Assembly (NCBI GenBank): GCA_031276835.1
Contig: JAISMI010000055.1
Span: 1 to 18,361, forward strand
DNA length: 18,361 bases
Origin: Holosporaceae bacterium
GTDB lineage: Bacteria; Pseudomonadota; Alphaproteobacteria; UBA3830
Direction: 5' to 3'
Under the pieces are notes generated by a model. The model searched no databases, was not told the origin of the DNA, and was given only the letters and a program-made list of their open reading frames with translations. Numbering within the stretch: the stretch's first letter is position 1; each line of letters begins with the position of its first letter. The position numbers were made by a program, and so were the translations under genes. This document shows, piece by piece, positions 7,634-16,139 of this stretch.

Positions 7634-8086
7634 CTAAGAAGACTTTTCTATCTGTTGTGGAGCTCTTTTGGGATAATTGGCATTAATATCTATAACCCGA
7701 ACGCTGCTCGGATTTGTTATTCTTATTAGATTGATGTGCAGCAGCCCGTTATCAAAATCTGCGCCCTTCACTTCAACTCCGTCGGCCAGCACAAAGGTCT
7801 TCATGAATTGCCGCGTCGCGATGCCCCTGTATATGTATACGGCTTTGGAGTCGGTTTCCTGTTTGCCTCTGATGGTTAATTGATTGTTTTCCAAGGAAAT
7901 ATGTATACTTTCCGCCCGAAATCCAGCGAGGGCCAAAGTAATCCTAAAGCCGTGTTCTCCGATTTGCTCAATATTGTATGGCGGATATGAATCGTCTTGA
8001 GCCTTTGAAAGGGAATCGACTAATCTTTCAAAACGTTCAAATCCTAAAAACAAAGGACTGCTAAACAATGAAATTCTATCATCCAT
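7634..8086 (-). CDS. Small heat shock protein, Hsp20/IbpA family
   Basis: ATP-independent holdase chaperone. The 150-residue product has the usual layout: a short N-terminal arm (LFSSPLFLGFERFERLVDSL), YPPYNIE (34-40) opening the alpha-crystallin domain at about 34-122, the LALAGF...ISLENNQLTIRGK strands, YIYRGIATRQFMKTFVLADGVEV, and GLLHINL closing the domain. IDI at 132-134 may act as the C-terminal I-x-I oligomerisation motif. The ATG at 8086 has GAGG eight bases ahead. A second ATG between them (8093) opens only a four-codon frame. It has its own promoter 27 bases upstream and is separated from yciA by about 90 bases. Similar in class to IbpA. Confidence 0.92.
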   Translation of the reverse strand: MDDRISLFSSPLFLGFERFERLVDSLSKAQDDSYPPYNIEQIGEHGFRITLALAGFRAESIHISLENNQLTIRGKQETDSKAVYIYRGIATRQFMKTFVLADGVEVKGADFDNGLLHINLIRITNPSSVRVIDINANYPKRAPQQIEKSS

Positions 8087-8112
8087 TTTTCATACCTCAA
8101 CCTATCATTATA

Positions 8113-8141
8113 ATTATACATCAAAAAATCTTAAATCTCAA
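8113..8141 (-). promoter_or_regulatory. Sigma70-type promoter of hsp20
   Basis: On the minus strand TTGAGA (8141-8136), a 17-base spacer and TATAAT (8118-8113) lie just ahead of hsp20. The leader would be only about 20 bases, too short for a ROSE-type RNA thermometer, and no sigma32 consensus is evident. Confidence 0.65.
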
Positions 8142-8222
8142 TTTCTGAGACCATAATATCGTTGATTACAGTTGTGGGGCGCGGAAAAGAGTAACTCAGG
8201 GGCGTAGAGTCGTACGCAATTC

Positions 8223-8711
8223 TCAATATTCGTCAATTCCGTCCCAGTAAAACGGCTTTAATCCGAGTTCTACGCGCTTTCTGTTGGCGAAAACCAGGAT
8301 ATTATTAAAAGAGCAAATTTTATTTTTTAGGATAAATCGCGACTTGGCTATTCGTTTTATTTCAATATTCTCTGATCGAAGCCAGTCTATTATTTCGTTT
8401 TCGTTGCGTCCATTATTTTTTAAAGGCGCCGCCTCTTTATCGACGACGTATTTTTTGGATAAAATCGGATTTCCAAGTTCTTCCAGAAACGTAATCGCCT
8501 TGCGAATGTCGTCGGTGATTATATTTTGAATAAGTTTCAGCCGATTAATTTTGATTTTTTTCCTTTTCAGCGGATAGTAGGTTTTTACGCGACTATGTGA
8601 TTTGTACATATACAATTTTGCTTTAGACAATTTCCCTTTTTTGCCATTGTGTATTTTACACAATTTCGGTTTGTCTGATGCGATCAACATATTGTTTTTT
8701 AAGGTTTTCAT
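8223..8711 (-). CDS. Unrecognised basic protein, 162 residues
   Basis: I do not recognise this protein. Its first ~55 residues are very rich in lysine (for example KKGKLSKAKLYMYKSHSR and LKRKKIKINRLK), then a more ordinary part follows: IRKAITFLEELGNPI, a charged turn, NEIIDWLRSENIEIKRI, SRFILKNK, and RKRVELGLKPFYWDG near the end. The C-terminal part suggests a small alpha/beta fold, and the basic N-terminus suggests nucleic-acid contact. No signal peptide or membrane segment is visible. The frame is open from an ATG at 8789, but AAGGGG lies six bases before 8711 and a promoter (8732-8760) falls inside the longer version, so 8711 is preferred. Its own promoter, good ribosome site and AT-rich flank suggest a real, possibly acquired gene. 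Confidence 0.65.
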   Translation of the reverse strand: MKTLKNNMLIASDKPKLCKIHNGKKGKLSKAKLYMYKSHSRVKTYYPLKRKKIKINRLKLIQNIITDDIRKAITFLEELGNPILSKKYVVDKEAAPLKNNGRNENEIIDWLRSENIEIKRIAKSRFILKNKICSFNNILVFANRKRVELGLKPFYWDGIDEY

Positions 8712-8731
8712 GTTCAACCCCTTGCTGATGC

Positions 8732-8760
8732 ATTTTAGTTCCAAACGCACAACACAACAA
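8732..8760 (-). promoter_or_regulatory. Putative promoter of the unrecognised basic-protein gene
   Basis: On the minus strand TTGTTG (8760-8755), a 17-base spacer and TAAAAT (8737-8732), followed by AAGGGG and the ATG at 8711. It supports the shorter start. Confidence 0.5.
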
Positions 8761-8925
8761 AAACATATGTTTTTCAATGAATAACACATTTATAGTATGC
8801 TTAAAAAAAATATTTTTTCAACATATATTTTGATTTTATTTTAAATATCAAAAAATTAGGATTTTCAATGAAATATTGAAGTTGTAATTTTAATATATTT
8901 TAGAATATTTTTTGCTTTTTGGGGG

Positions 8926-8956
8926 TAGACTTTATTTTTGTCGTTTGGTATATAAT
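8926..8956 (+). promoter_or_regulatory. Putative promoter of the XRE regulator
   Basis: TAGACT at 8926-8931 and overlapping -10 candidates TATATA (8949-8954, spacer 17) and TATAAT (8951-8956, spacer 19), then AGAGGGG five bases before the ATG at 8986. The roughly 200 bp between this gene and the divergent one is strongly AT-rich. Confidence 0.5.
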
Positions 8957-8985
8957 AAATACATAATTATTAAAGAGGGGTTAGT

Positions 8986-9771
8986 ATGGCGAGACAAAGT
9001 TTAAGTCCCATGAAAGAGATCGATTTTAATGATCCAAATCCAATGGACATGGGCATGAGGGAGAGAGTTGGCAGAAAAAGAAAAGACGCTCCCATGACGC
9101 ATTTGAAATATCTTCGCAAGAGAAGCGGATACACGCTGGAGACGCTGTCGGAAATCACGAGTATTTCGATTTCATATCTTTCCCGTTTAGAATCCGGATC
9201 GAGAAGGCTAAACACCGACCTTATTCGGAGATTGTCCCATGCGTTTAGGTGCGAGCCGGCGGAACTTCTGCAGGAGGTTTCCCACGAGAGCAGATTGGTT
9301 TCTCCAATTGAATTCAGCAGAAATAGAAGATTAGACATGATGTCTCGCGAAAACAGCATGCCTCTATATTGCGTGGCCCAAGACAATGAAGACGCGTCAA
9401 AGTTGGTCATAAGAATTTGTTCTCCTGCGGAATGGAGACAGCGTCCGCCTGAGTTGTCGTTCAAAAACGAATTACTAGCCGTCAAGGCTGGGCCTTATTT
9501 CATGCCTCATTTTAGCGCTTCTTCCACATTGTACCTGGAGCCGTCCAGTAATTTGATTCCGGAATCGATCGTAGTGGTTCTTAACAAGGGCGCGATTATG
9601 ATCAAGAAAATATGGAGCGTGACTCCAACGACGTTACAGCTGTGCGACATATCGGATATAGAACTCCTAAAGGAGGGCAAAATATCCGCCAATAAGCTAA
9701 TGGAAGTCGATCGCAACAGCATAGACATCGTTTATAAGGTCGTTGGATATTCTGATTTCAATCTTGCCTAG
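8986..9771 (+). CDS. XRE-family HTH regulator with an S24-like C-terminal domain
   Basis: A 261-residue transcription factor. Residues 40-95 form a Cro/CI-type helix-turn-helix (LKYLRKRSGYTLETLSEITS, then ISYLSRLESGSRRL). Residues about 145-250 resemble the LexA/CI S24 fold: MPHF...LYLEP around the position where S24 proteases have G-D-S-M-x-P, then IVVVLNKG and IMIKKI. The stretch reads AGPYFMPHF, so the nucleophilic serine appears absent, while a lysine-bearing strand remains. It is therefore unlikely to cleave itself and may sense something by binding or simply dimerise. The N-terminus (1-35) is an extra polar segment. It is monogenic, with its own promoter and a strong terminator. Targets are unknown. 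Confidence 0.85.
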   Translation: MARQSLSPMKEIDFNDPNPMDMGMRERVGRKRKDAPMTHLKYLRKRSGYTLETLSEITSISISYLSRLESGSRRLNTDLIRRLSHAFRCEPAELLQEVSHESRLVSPIEFSRNRRLDMMSRENSMPLYCVAQDNEDASKLVIRICSPAEWRQRPPELSFKNELLAVKAGPYFMPHFSASSTLYLEPSSNLIPESIVVVLNKGAIMIKKIWSVTPTTLQLCDISDIELLKEGKISANKLMEVDRNSIDIVYKVVGYSDFNLA

Positions 9772-9803
9772 ACATAGGGATTAAAATAAACTTTTATAAA
9801 GAT

Positions 9804-9830
9804 AAAGGCGGATTTATTCCGCCTTTTTTG
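9804..9830 (+). terminator. Intrinsic terminator after the XRE regulator
   Basis: A nine-base-pair stem AAAGGCGGA / TCCGCCTTT with a five-base loop runs into a T tract, 33 bases past the stop. It is the clearest rho-independent terminator in the window. Confidence 0.9.
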
Positions 9831-10369
9831 TAGATTCGTTCGTTGGGGAAACTCTGAGTTCAAATTTTTATTTTAGGACGTGCGGCGGATTTGAAAAATG
9901 CGCGCGCACGCCGGAATATTTATTCAGCATAATTTAAAAAACGGCGCTTTTTCAAGGAAAAGATACTCTCAAAACGTTGCGGCGACGCTGTTTTATGGGA
10001 ACGCGTCGATAGTTTCCGCATATTGGTCGTTTGAAAAATAAAAAGACGGGATCTGTTCGTCGACGTTCCTTTGTCGTCTAGGGGAAAATAATTTGTTAAT
10101 GGCGATTGCCGCGGAGCAAGCGCATTTTGAGGAATTGCGTCGAGTAAAATAATTGAAAAAATTAACAAAAAATTTACGATTTATTGATATCTTAATTAAC
10201 CATTGGGGGCAAATCGCGAGCTGCATTGAGCAGATGTTGCAACTTTAATTGAGTTTTTCGGCGGCGGTTTGGGATTTTTTCAAAAATACCATTTATTTAT
10301 TGGTGATATTAGCTTTACTTAATAAATATTTTATTTATATTGTATGTTGGCATGCTTTTGGGGATAATT
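9831..10369. other. Gene-poor interval between the XRE terminator and the thiolase
   Basis: About 540 bp with no gene I can support. It is a patchwork of GC-rich islands (GCGCGCGCACGCCGG at 9900-9914) and AT-rich tracts. Two overlapping minus-strand frames of 77-82 codons and a 17-codon plus-strand frame (ATG at 10098, ending LRRVK) have no convincing ribosome sites or recognisable products. No tRNA, tmRNA, SRP RNA or RNase P RNA landmarks are seen. The last 100 bp probably hold the thiolase promoter (TTGGTG then TAAATA at 17 bases). A decayed gene or an unrecognised small RNA remains possible. Confidence 0.5.
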
Positions 10370-11536
10370 ATGGATTCTATTGTAATCGTCGCAGCTGCAA
10401 GGACTCCTCTGGGAGCTTTTGGCGGAAAATTTAAGTCGACGTCCGCCGTGGAGCTTGGAAAAACCGCCGTAAGAAAAGTCGTGGAGAATTATAACGTAAA
10501 AATTGACGGCGTCTACATGGGATGCGTCCTATCCGCCGGCCTTGGGCAGTCGGCCGCTCGCCAGGTCGCCATTGGCGCCGGATTAAGCGAATCGGCGAAT
10601 TGCGTAAATGTGAATAAGGTTTGCGGATCCGGCATGGCCGCCCTTATGCTGGCGAGAAACGCCATTACGGCCGGAGAAAACGACGTGCTCGTTGTAGGAG
10701 GAATGGACAGCATGACCAACGCTCCCTATCTACTGGAAAGGGCGCGCTTTGGATATCGCTTTGGAGACGGAAAAATCATAGATCACATTGTAAAAGACGG
10801 ACTTCTGGACGCCTATGAAAATTGCGTTATGGGATACTACGCCGAGGACGCGGTTTCCGCCTACTCTTTTACTCGAGAAGATCAGGACGAATATACCATA
10901 AAATCTTTTCTGAAGGCGCGAAAAGCGACTGAAGAAGGGCGTTTCCGTGAAGAAATCGTACCGGTGACCCTGAAAGATAAAAAGGGCGACGTCGTAGCGG
11001 ATACGGATGAAATTCCTTTTTCCGTAGATCTGGAAAAAATGGCCCGTCTGAAACCGGCCTTTCGTGAAAACGGAACTATAACGGCCGCTTCCGCCAGTTC
11101 TTTGTCGGACGGCGCGGCGGCGATGCTGATAATGAGAGAATCTCAGGCCAATAGAATGGGATTGATCCCTTTGGCGCGCATAGCGGCTCAGAGTAGTTTT
11201 TCCCAGTCTCCGAAATTATTTGCCACCTCTCCGATTGGCGCGATCAATCGGGTTTTGGAGAAGTCGGGATGGTCCATTGGCGAAGTCGATTTATTCGAGA
11301 TTAACGAGGCGTTTGCCGTTGTCGCCATGGCCGCCATTCGGGAATTTTCCATAGATCCGGAGAAGGTGAATGTGTTCGGAGGAGCCTGCGCGCTAGGACA
11401 CCCGATCGGAGCAAGCGGAGCGCGCATCGTCGTTACTCTTCTCAATGCAATGGAATTCAATGGGGCGAAGAAAGGACTGGCAACACTCTGCGTTGGCGGC
11501 GGCGAAGGAGTCGCCATGACCTTTGAAAAATTCTAG
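10370..11536 (+). CDS. Acetyl-CoA C-acetyltransferase (biosynthetic thiolase)
   Basis: Condenses two acetyl-CoA to acetoacetyl-CoA, or the reverse. The 388-residue product has the complete thiolase set: the start MDSIVIVAAARTPLGAFGGKF, nucleophile Cys85 in NKVCGSGM (82-89), NEAFAVVA, His344 in GHPIGASGA, and Cys374 in CVGGGEG. Spacing matches the Zoogloea enzyme (Cys89, His348, Cys378) shifted by four. The ATG at 10370 has GGGGA five bases ahead; the frame runs 30 bases further upstream but the extra residues are not thiolase-like. It stands alone: no phaB, phaC or fatty-acid oxidation gene adjoins it, so PhaA and AtoB roles cannot be separated. It converges with rsmH. Confidence 0.95.
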   Translation: MDSIVIVAAARTPLGAFGGKFKSTSAVELGKTAVRKVVENYNVKIDGVYMGCVLSAGLGQSAARQVAIGAGLSESANCVNVNKVCGSGMAALMLARNAITAGENDVLVVGGMDSMTNAPYLLERARFGYRFGDGKIIDHIVKDGLLDAYENCVMGYYAEDAVSAYSFTREDQDEYTIKSFLKARKATEEGRFREEIVPVTLKDKKGDVVADTDEIPFSVDLEKMARLKPAFRENGTITAASASSLSDGAAAMLIMRESQANRMGLIPLARIAAQSSFSQSPKLFATSPIGAINRVLEKSGWSIGEVDLFEINEAFAVVAMAAIREFSIDPEKVNVFGGACALGHPIGASGARIVVTLLNAMEFNGAKKGLATLCVGGGEGVAMTFEKF

Positions 11537-11660
11537 GCAGAGTTTATAAACTACTTTACTGCGTCTGATTTTTCAGGTTATTGTACCGTTTTAAATCAAA
11601 CGGGGCTAATATTTTAAATTCAATAAAATACTGGGCGGTTTGTAAACAATCCCTAAAATT

Positions 11661-12524
11661 CTATCCAAGCAAGGAAATTCCGCGAAGTTTAGCCGATCTT
11701 GACTTCGGATTGAATAATATCTCGTCGCGGGACGGAACGATTGGTTTTTTGGTTAGCAATTTAAATTTTATAGGATTTTTCGGAGACGCCAAATTTTTAA
11801 AGAATAATTTCACGATGCGATCCTCCAACGAATGAAAACTAACGACGATGATTTTTCCGTTGGGTTTCAATAAATCAATGGAATCCCGCAGCGCTTTTTT
11901 TAATTCCTCCAATTCGTCGTTGACCAAAATTCTCAGAGCTTGAAATGTTTTTGTCGCCGGATCTTTTTTCCCAGTTCTTCTTGCGCAGGAGCGAATTACG
12001 TTGGCCAAATCTTCGGTATTATGTATTCTCCCAAGATTTAATTTTATGTTTTTGGCTATACGTCTGGAAAAGCGTTCTTCTCCAAATTCATAGATGATAT
12101 TCGCCAAACTTTTTTCGGAGTATTTGCGGATGACGTCCAGCGCCGTTTCGTCGCACAATCCCATGCCCATATCGATTGGTCCGGCAAGATTAAATGAGAA
12201 TCCTCTGGACGGATCTGCGAGTTGGAAATTGGAAACGCCCAAATCCAGCGCTACTCCGTCGAGTTTTTCCGTCGCGATTGATTTTATATCGCTGAATTTT
12301 GCGCAGAAAAAATCAAATCTTTTCTGATAGTTATTTTTGAATTGCCGAGCTATGGTTTTTACGTACGGATCCCGATCCGAGGCGATCACGCGGCAATTGG
12401 CGGCGTCTAGGATTGCTTTTGCGTAGCCGCCGCCGCCGAAAGTTCCGTCGTAGTAGGTTCCTCCGTCTTTTGGAGACAGCATCTGCACCGCTTCTTTTAG
12501 TAAAACTGAAATATGTTCGGACAT
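11661..12524 (-). CDS. rsmH: 16S rRNA (cytosine-1402-N4)-methyltransferase RsmH
   Basis: SAM-dependent methylation of C1402 in 16S rRNA. The product is 287 residues, slightly short of the usual ~310. HISVLLKEAVQML (4-16), YYDGTFGGGGYAKAIL (the SAM-binding loop), ALDLGVSNFQLADPSRGFSF, the internal helical domain with EERFSRRIAKNI, TFQALRILVNDELEELKKAL and VVSFHSLEDRIVK are all classic RsmH motifs. It usually opens the dcw division cluster together with mraZ, ftsL and ftsI; here none of these is present. Instead it begins nine bases after the stop of the membrane antiporter gene, so the two are probably cotranscribed. Confidence 0.96.
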   Translation of the reverse strand: MSEHISVLLKEAVQMLSPKDGGTYYDGTFGGGGYAKAILDAANCRVIASDRDPYVKTIARQFKNNYQKRFDFFCAKFSDIKSIATEKLDGVALDLGVSNFQLADPSRGFSFNLAGPIDMGMGLCDETALDVIRKYSEKSLANIIYEFGEERFSRRIAKNIKLNLGRIHNTEDLANVIRSCARRTGKKDPATKTFQALRILVNDELEELKKALRDSIDLLKPNGKIIVVSFHSLEDRIVKLFFKNLASPKNPIKFKLLTKKPIVPSRDEILFNPKSRSAKLRGISLLG

Positions 12525-12533
12525 TTTAATTCA

Positions 12534-13844
12534 TCATAACAGATAGGAAATTATTACAAAAATCGGCAGTAAAATTGCGAACGACCATCCCATGTATCCC
12601 AAAAACGAAGGGACTTTTATGCCGTAGTCGGCGGAGACGGATCTCGCTATTAAATTGGGAGCGTTTCCAATGTAGGTTAGGGCGCCCATAAACACCGTAG
12701 AAATGGAAAATGCCGTTAAAATATTGGATTTTGCCGTCATAAGTACGTTGGGGTCTCCGGAGGTTAAATGAAAAAAGATTAAAAATGTCGGAGCGTTATC
12801 CAAAATGGACGATAATATTCCGCTGACCCAGAAACATCTGGCGGCAACGAATTCGCCGTTGGGCGCTATCCATTCAAACAGGCGGTAAAACTCTCCATTA
12901 GCTCCCTGACGCAGGATATTAATAACAGGAGCGACGGTTATGAAAATTCCGGCAAATAATTCCGCCACTTCTTTTATCGGAACAAAGGAAAAGGAATTTT
13001 TTTCGCGAATTTGCGATGGAGTAATCTTTAATGAAATCAAGGAGATAGCCAAAAGTAAAATATTTCTTAATAGGGATGCGTAGGAAAAATTTTCATTGAA
13101 GAGATTGAACTCTCCCTGAAAATTGCAAAAAATTACTGCAAGCAAGACTCCGCCTATCAGCGCGATATTGCCGTAGCCTTTGATCGTCAAAATCGGCTCG
13201 TTTTCTCGACGGTTGTAAACGCCCCGATCTATTCGGAAAAAAAAGGAATCCATTAGGAAAAATATCAGACACAGCGCGAGGGTCGCGCCGCATAAGATTG
13301 GATATAGACGTTTGACGAACCAGAAAAAATCTATTCCCTTGAGAAATCCTATGAACAGCGGAGGGTCTCCCAGCGGAGAGGCGGCTCCGCCGATATTTGC
13401 CACCAGAATTATAAAAAATACCATCAGGTGAGCGGAGTGTTTGCGGCCGGAGTTGGCCCGTAGGAAAGGGCGAATCAACAGAGCCGCCGCTCCGGTCGTT
13501 CCTATCCATCCGGCGACGACGCTTCCGCACAACAGAAATCCGGTGTTGAAAAGCGGGCCGTATCCTCGGGGAAAATCCACAAAAATTCCCCCAGAAACAA
13601 CGTATAAGGTGGAAATCAAAATGATAAACGGAATGTACTCGGCAAATATCGGCTCGAAAACGGCTTCGAAAATTTTTGACGCGCCAAAAAAAAGAAAAAC
13701 AAACAATAAATAGGCGATGGTCCAAAATAACGGCGTGTAGCAGGAGTACTTTTCCCAAAATTTCGGACATGTTAACGGCAGAAACGACGTCGAAAGAATT
13801 ATTCCCAAAAAAGGAACGGACCATAGGGCGCTTGTAAATTCCAT
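12534..13844 (-). CDS. IT-superfamily membrane transporter, putative CitMHS_2/NhaD-like Na+/H+ antiporter
   Basis: An inner-membrane protein of 436 residues with about 11 hydrophobic segments from residue 4 to the C-terminus. ANIGGAASPLGDPPLFIGFL (about 150-169) and the second-half counterpart SILDNAPTFLIFF with TYIGNAPNL are the paired re-entrant/discontinuous helix motifs of the ion transporter superfamily. The GDPP form is the one I associate with the putative citrate-transport family CitMHS_2, whose members are often annotated as sodium:proton antiporters. Substrate (Na+/H+ or a carboxylate) is inferred only. The ATG at 13844 has a weak ribosome site. It leads into rsmH nine bases later and diverges from relA/spoT across about 190 bp. 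Confidence 0.82.
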   Translation of the reverse strand: MEFTSALWSVPFLGIILSTSFLPLTCPKFWEKYSCYTPLFWTIAYLLFVFLFFGASKIFEAVFEPIFAEYIPFIILISTLYVVSGGIFVDFPRGYGPLFNTGFLLCGSVVAGWIGTTGAAALLIRPFLRANSGRKHSAHLMVFFIILVANIGGAASPLGDPPLFIGFLKGIDFFWFVKRLYPILCGATLALCLIFFLMDSFFFRIDRGVYNRRENEPILTIKGYGNIALIGGVLLAVIFCNFQGEFNLFNENFSYASLLRNILLLAISLISLKITPSQIREKNSFSFVPIKEVAELFAGIFITVAPVINILRQGANGEFYRLFEWIAPNGEFVAARCFWVSGILSSILDNAPTFLIFFHLTSGDPNVLMTAKSNILTAFSISTVFMGALTYIGNAPNLIARSVSADYGIKVPSFLGYMGWSFAILLPIFVIISYLL

Positions 13845-14033
13845 TTTGTATTACCGTGTTGCATGGAGACGCATAATACCATCATTATTTGTTTTTCGAA
13901 ACTGAGAAGTTATTGTTTTTGCCGGTACAAAATGCAATTGAATATCTGAAATATCGATAATCTAACCGGTGCAATTTTTATATTACCAATATATACTGTA
14001 GCGTATCGGGTTTTTTGTATCGGGACAATAATT

Positions 14034-16118
14034 GTGCTTACTTCGTCGGAGTTGATTAGTTTAGTTAAAGAATACGATCCAAACGCAAATGCGGATCTGC
14101 TGCGGAGAGCGTATGTGTTTGCCATGGAAGCTCATGGGATTCAAAAAAGGGCGTCCGGATCTCCGTATTTTTATCATCCGGCGGAGGTGGCGCGTTTCCT
14201 AGCGGAGTTAAGACTCGACGTGCAAACCGTCGTTACCGGTCTGCTGCACGACGTTCTGGAGGACACCAAAGTTAGTTTCGAGGAATTGGAGGAAATTTTC
14301 GGAGCGGAAATTGCCTTTTTGGTAGACGGCGTTACGAAATTATCGAAAATTAATTACACTTCCTCAAAAATTCATCAGGCGGAGAATTTTAGAAAATTTC
14401 TTTTGGCCATATCGCAGGATATTCGGGTACTCATTGTGAAACTTGTCGACCGCCTAAACAACATGCGCACTCTAAATTACGTGGCCTCCATAGAGAAAAG
14501 AAAAAGGGTCGCTCTGGAGACTCTGGAGATCTACGCTCCTCTGGCCGAACGTATCGGCATGAACGTCATAAAGGACGAAATGGAGGATCTTGCCTTCTAT
14601 AATCTACATCCGAACGAGTATAGCGCCATTGCGCTTCGACTGGATCAGATCAGAAATAAAGATAATAATTTCGTTCAGAATACCGTACTGGAGCTGAAAA
14701 AAGTATTCAAAGATTCCGGTATCTCCGTTAATATAAGCGGTCGGGAGAAAAAGATTTATTCCGTATGGAAAAAGATGCAAACGCGCAACATTTCGCTGGA
14801 GCAAATTAACGACATCGTCGCGTTTCGAGTGATTGTTGACACCGTGGAGCAGTGCTACATGTCTCTGGGCGTGATTCATACGCATTTTCAAATTATGCCT
14901 GGCAGATTCAAGGACTACATAAGTATTCCGAAGTTGAACAATTACCGTTCGTTGCATACGACGGTAATTGGCCCTCTAAAACAAGCTATAGAGGTTCAAA
15001 TCAAAACTGAAGAAATGCATCGTATCGCGGACGAAGGCGTTGCCGCCCACTGGTCCTATAAAAACGACGAGGTCATGGCCCACAAGGACGACACAAAAAA
15101 TTACGGATGGATCAAAAGTCTACTTACCATTCTTCAAAATTCCGGAAATCCGGAGGAAGTGATAGATCATTCCAAACTTGAAATGTTCGAAAACGAAGTT
15201 TTCTGCTTTACTCCCAACGGAGATCTAATTACGCTGCCGCGCGGAGCCACCGCCGTTGATTTCGCCTACGAAATTCATACGGATATCGGCAATACGTGCA
15301 TCGGCGTGAAAATTAACGGGAAAATGGTGCCGCTCAAGACCACTCTGAGAAATGGCGATCAGGTGGATATAATTACGTCGCCCTATCAGCATCCAGAGGC
15401 GGCGTGGGAGAGATTTGTCATTACCGGCAAAGCAAAAGCCTGCATAAAAAAATTCATAAAAGCGCAGGAAAAGGCGGAATTTACGGCTCTTGGATTGCAG
15501 TTGACGAGATATGTTTTTTCCTCCACCGATATTTATTTCAGCGAAGATTTAATAGATATAAAGAAGTTTTCCTGCGATTCCATCGGTAAATTTTATTACA
15601 ATGTCGGAAAGGGGATTATCGGCGTTAATACCATTCGGATGGCGATTCCGGAGGCTGAAAATCATATGATCATCAATGAAAACGCCATATGTCTAATAGA
15701 TTTTACTCCTGGAATTGCCGTACATTTTGCCGAGTGCTGTCATCCTATTTTAGGCGACAAAATCATAGGCGTTTTAGTTCCGCAAAAAGGAATTATGGTG
15801 CACATAACCAGCTGCGATTGCATTGAAAGGGGCGGCAACGTCTTCATAAAAGTAAAATGGAATCAGGACGACGAAATGGACGCCACGTTTATCGCAAGGT
15901 TGCGCATTGTAATCCTGAATGAAACGGAAAGTTTCGCCATCATCACTAATATTATCAGTTCCAATGAAGCAAGCATAACCAATTTAAAGGTCGAACATCG
16001 ATCCACCGATTTTTTTGATTTGCTGGTGGACGTCAAAGTAAGAGACGTGGTTCATCTTGGAGAGGTGCAGGCCGCTCTTCGGACCTGCTCCAGCGTGAGA
16101 TCCGTTCGAAGACTCTAA
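14034..16118 (+). CDS. Bifunctional (p)ppGpp synthetase/hydrolase, RelA/SpoT family
   Basis: Makes and degrades (p)ppGpp in the stringent response. The 694-residue product has all domains in order. The HD hydrolase (about 20-180) has its metal ligands intact: His48 in YHPAEVA, His72-Asp73 in LLHDVLED and Asp139 in LVDRLNN. The synthetase (about 235-345) has GRFKDYISIPKLNNYRSLHTT (290-310; NGYQS in most members) and Glu320 in EVQIKT. TGS is at about 386-448, a Cys-rich module with AECCHPILGDKIIG near 565-590, and ACT at about 620-694. Both halves look active. The start is GTG with GGGA upstream; no in-frame ATG is better. Only one such gene is in the window, the usual arrangement in alphaproteobacteria. 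Confidence 0.95.
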   Translation: MLTSSELISLVKEYDPNANADLLRRAYVFAMEAHGIQKRASGSPYFYHPAEVARFLAELRLDVQTVVTGLLHDVLEDTKVSFEELEEIFGAEIAFLVDGVTKLSKINYTSSKIHQAENFRKFLLAISQDIRVLIVKLVDRLNNMRTLNYVASIEKRKRVALETLEIYAPLAERIGMNVIKDEMEDLAFYNLHPNEYSAIALRLDQIRNKDNNFVQNTVLELKKVFKDSGISVNISGREKKIYSVWKKMQTRNISLEQINDIVAFRVIVDTVEQCYMSLGVIHTHFQIMPGRFKDYISIPKLNNYRSLHTTVIGPLKQAIEVQIKTEEMHRIADEGVAAHWSYKNDEVMAHKDDTKNYGWIKSLLTILQNSGNPEEVIDHSKLEMFENEVFCFTPNGDLITLPRGATAVDFAYEIHTDIGNTCIGVKINGKMVPLKTTLRNGDQVDIITSPYQHPEAAWERFVITGKAKACIKKFIKAQEKAEFTALGLQLTRYVFSSTDIYFSEDLIDIKKFSCDSIGKFYYNVGKGIIGVNTIRMAIPEAENHMIINENAICLIDFTPGIAVHFAECCHPILGDKIIGVLVPQKGIMVHITSCDCIERGGNVFIKVKWNQDDEMDATFIARLRIVILNETESFAIITNIISSNEASITNLKVEHRSTDFFDLLVDVKVRDVVHLGEVQAALRTCSSVRSVRRL

Positions 16119-16139
16119 AAGACGTGTTTATGCGTTCGG

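Noticed and set aside
8087..8222. Heat-shock (sigma32) promoter or ROSE thermometer before hsp20
   Set aside because: The visible promoter is sigma70-like and the leader is too short for a thermometer hairpin.
9920..10226. Overlapping 77- and 82-codon minus-strand frames, and a 17-codon plus frame at 10098
   Set aside because: No ribosome sites, no recognisable domain, and the frames compete with each other; treated as non-coding.
9831..10369. Origin of replication
   Set aside because: No cluster of DnaA boxes or CtrA-type TTAA-N7-TTAA sites was found, and no dnaA, hemE or gidA neighbour.
11564..11603. Bidirectional terminator between the thiolase and rsmH
   Set aside because: The stem CCGTTT/AAACGG at 11586-11603 is short and not followed by a T run on either strand.
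13093..13824. 243-codon minus-strand frame
   Set aside because: It is a shifted frame wholly inside the antiporter gene, arginine- and serine-rich and without membrane segments or known motifs.
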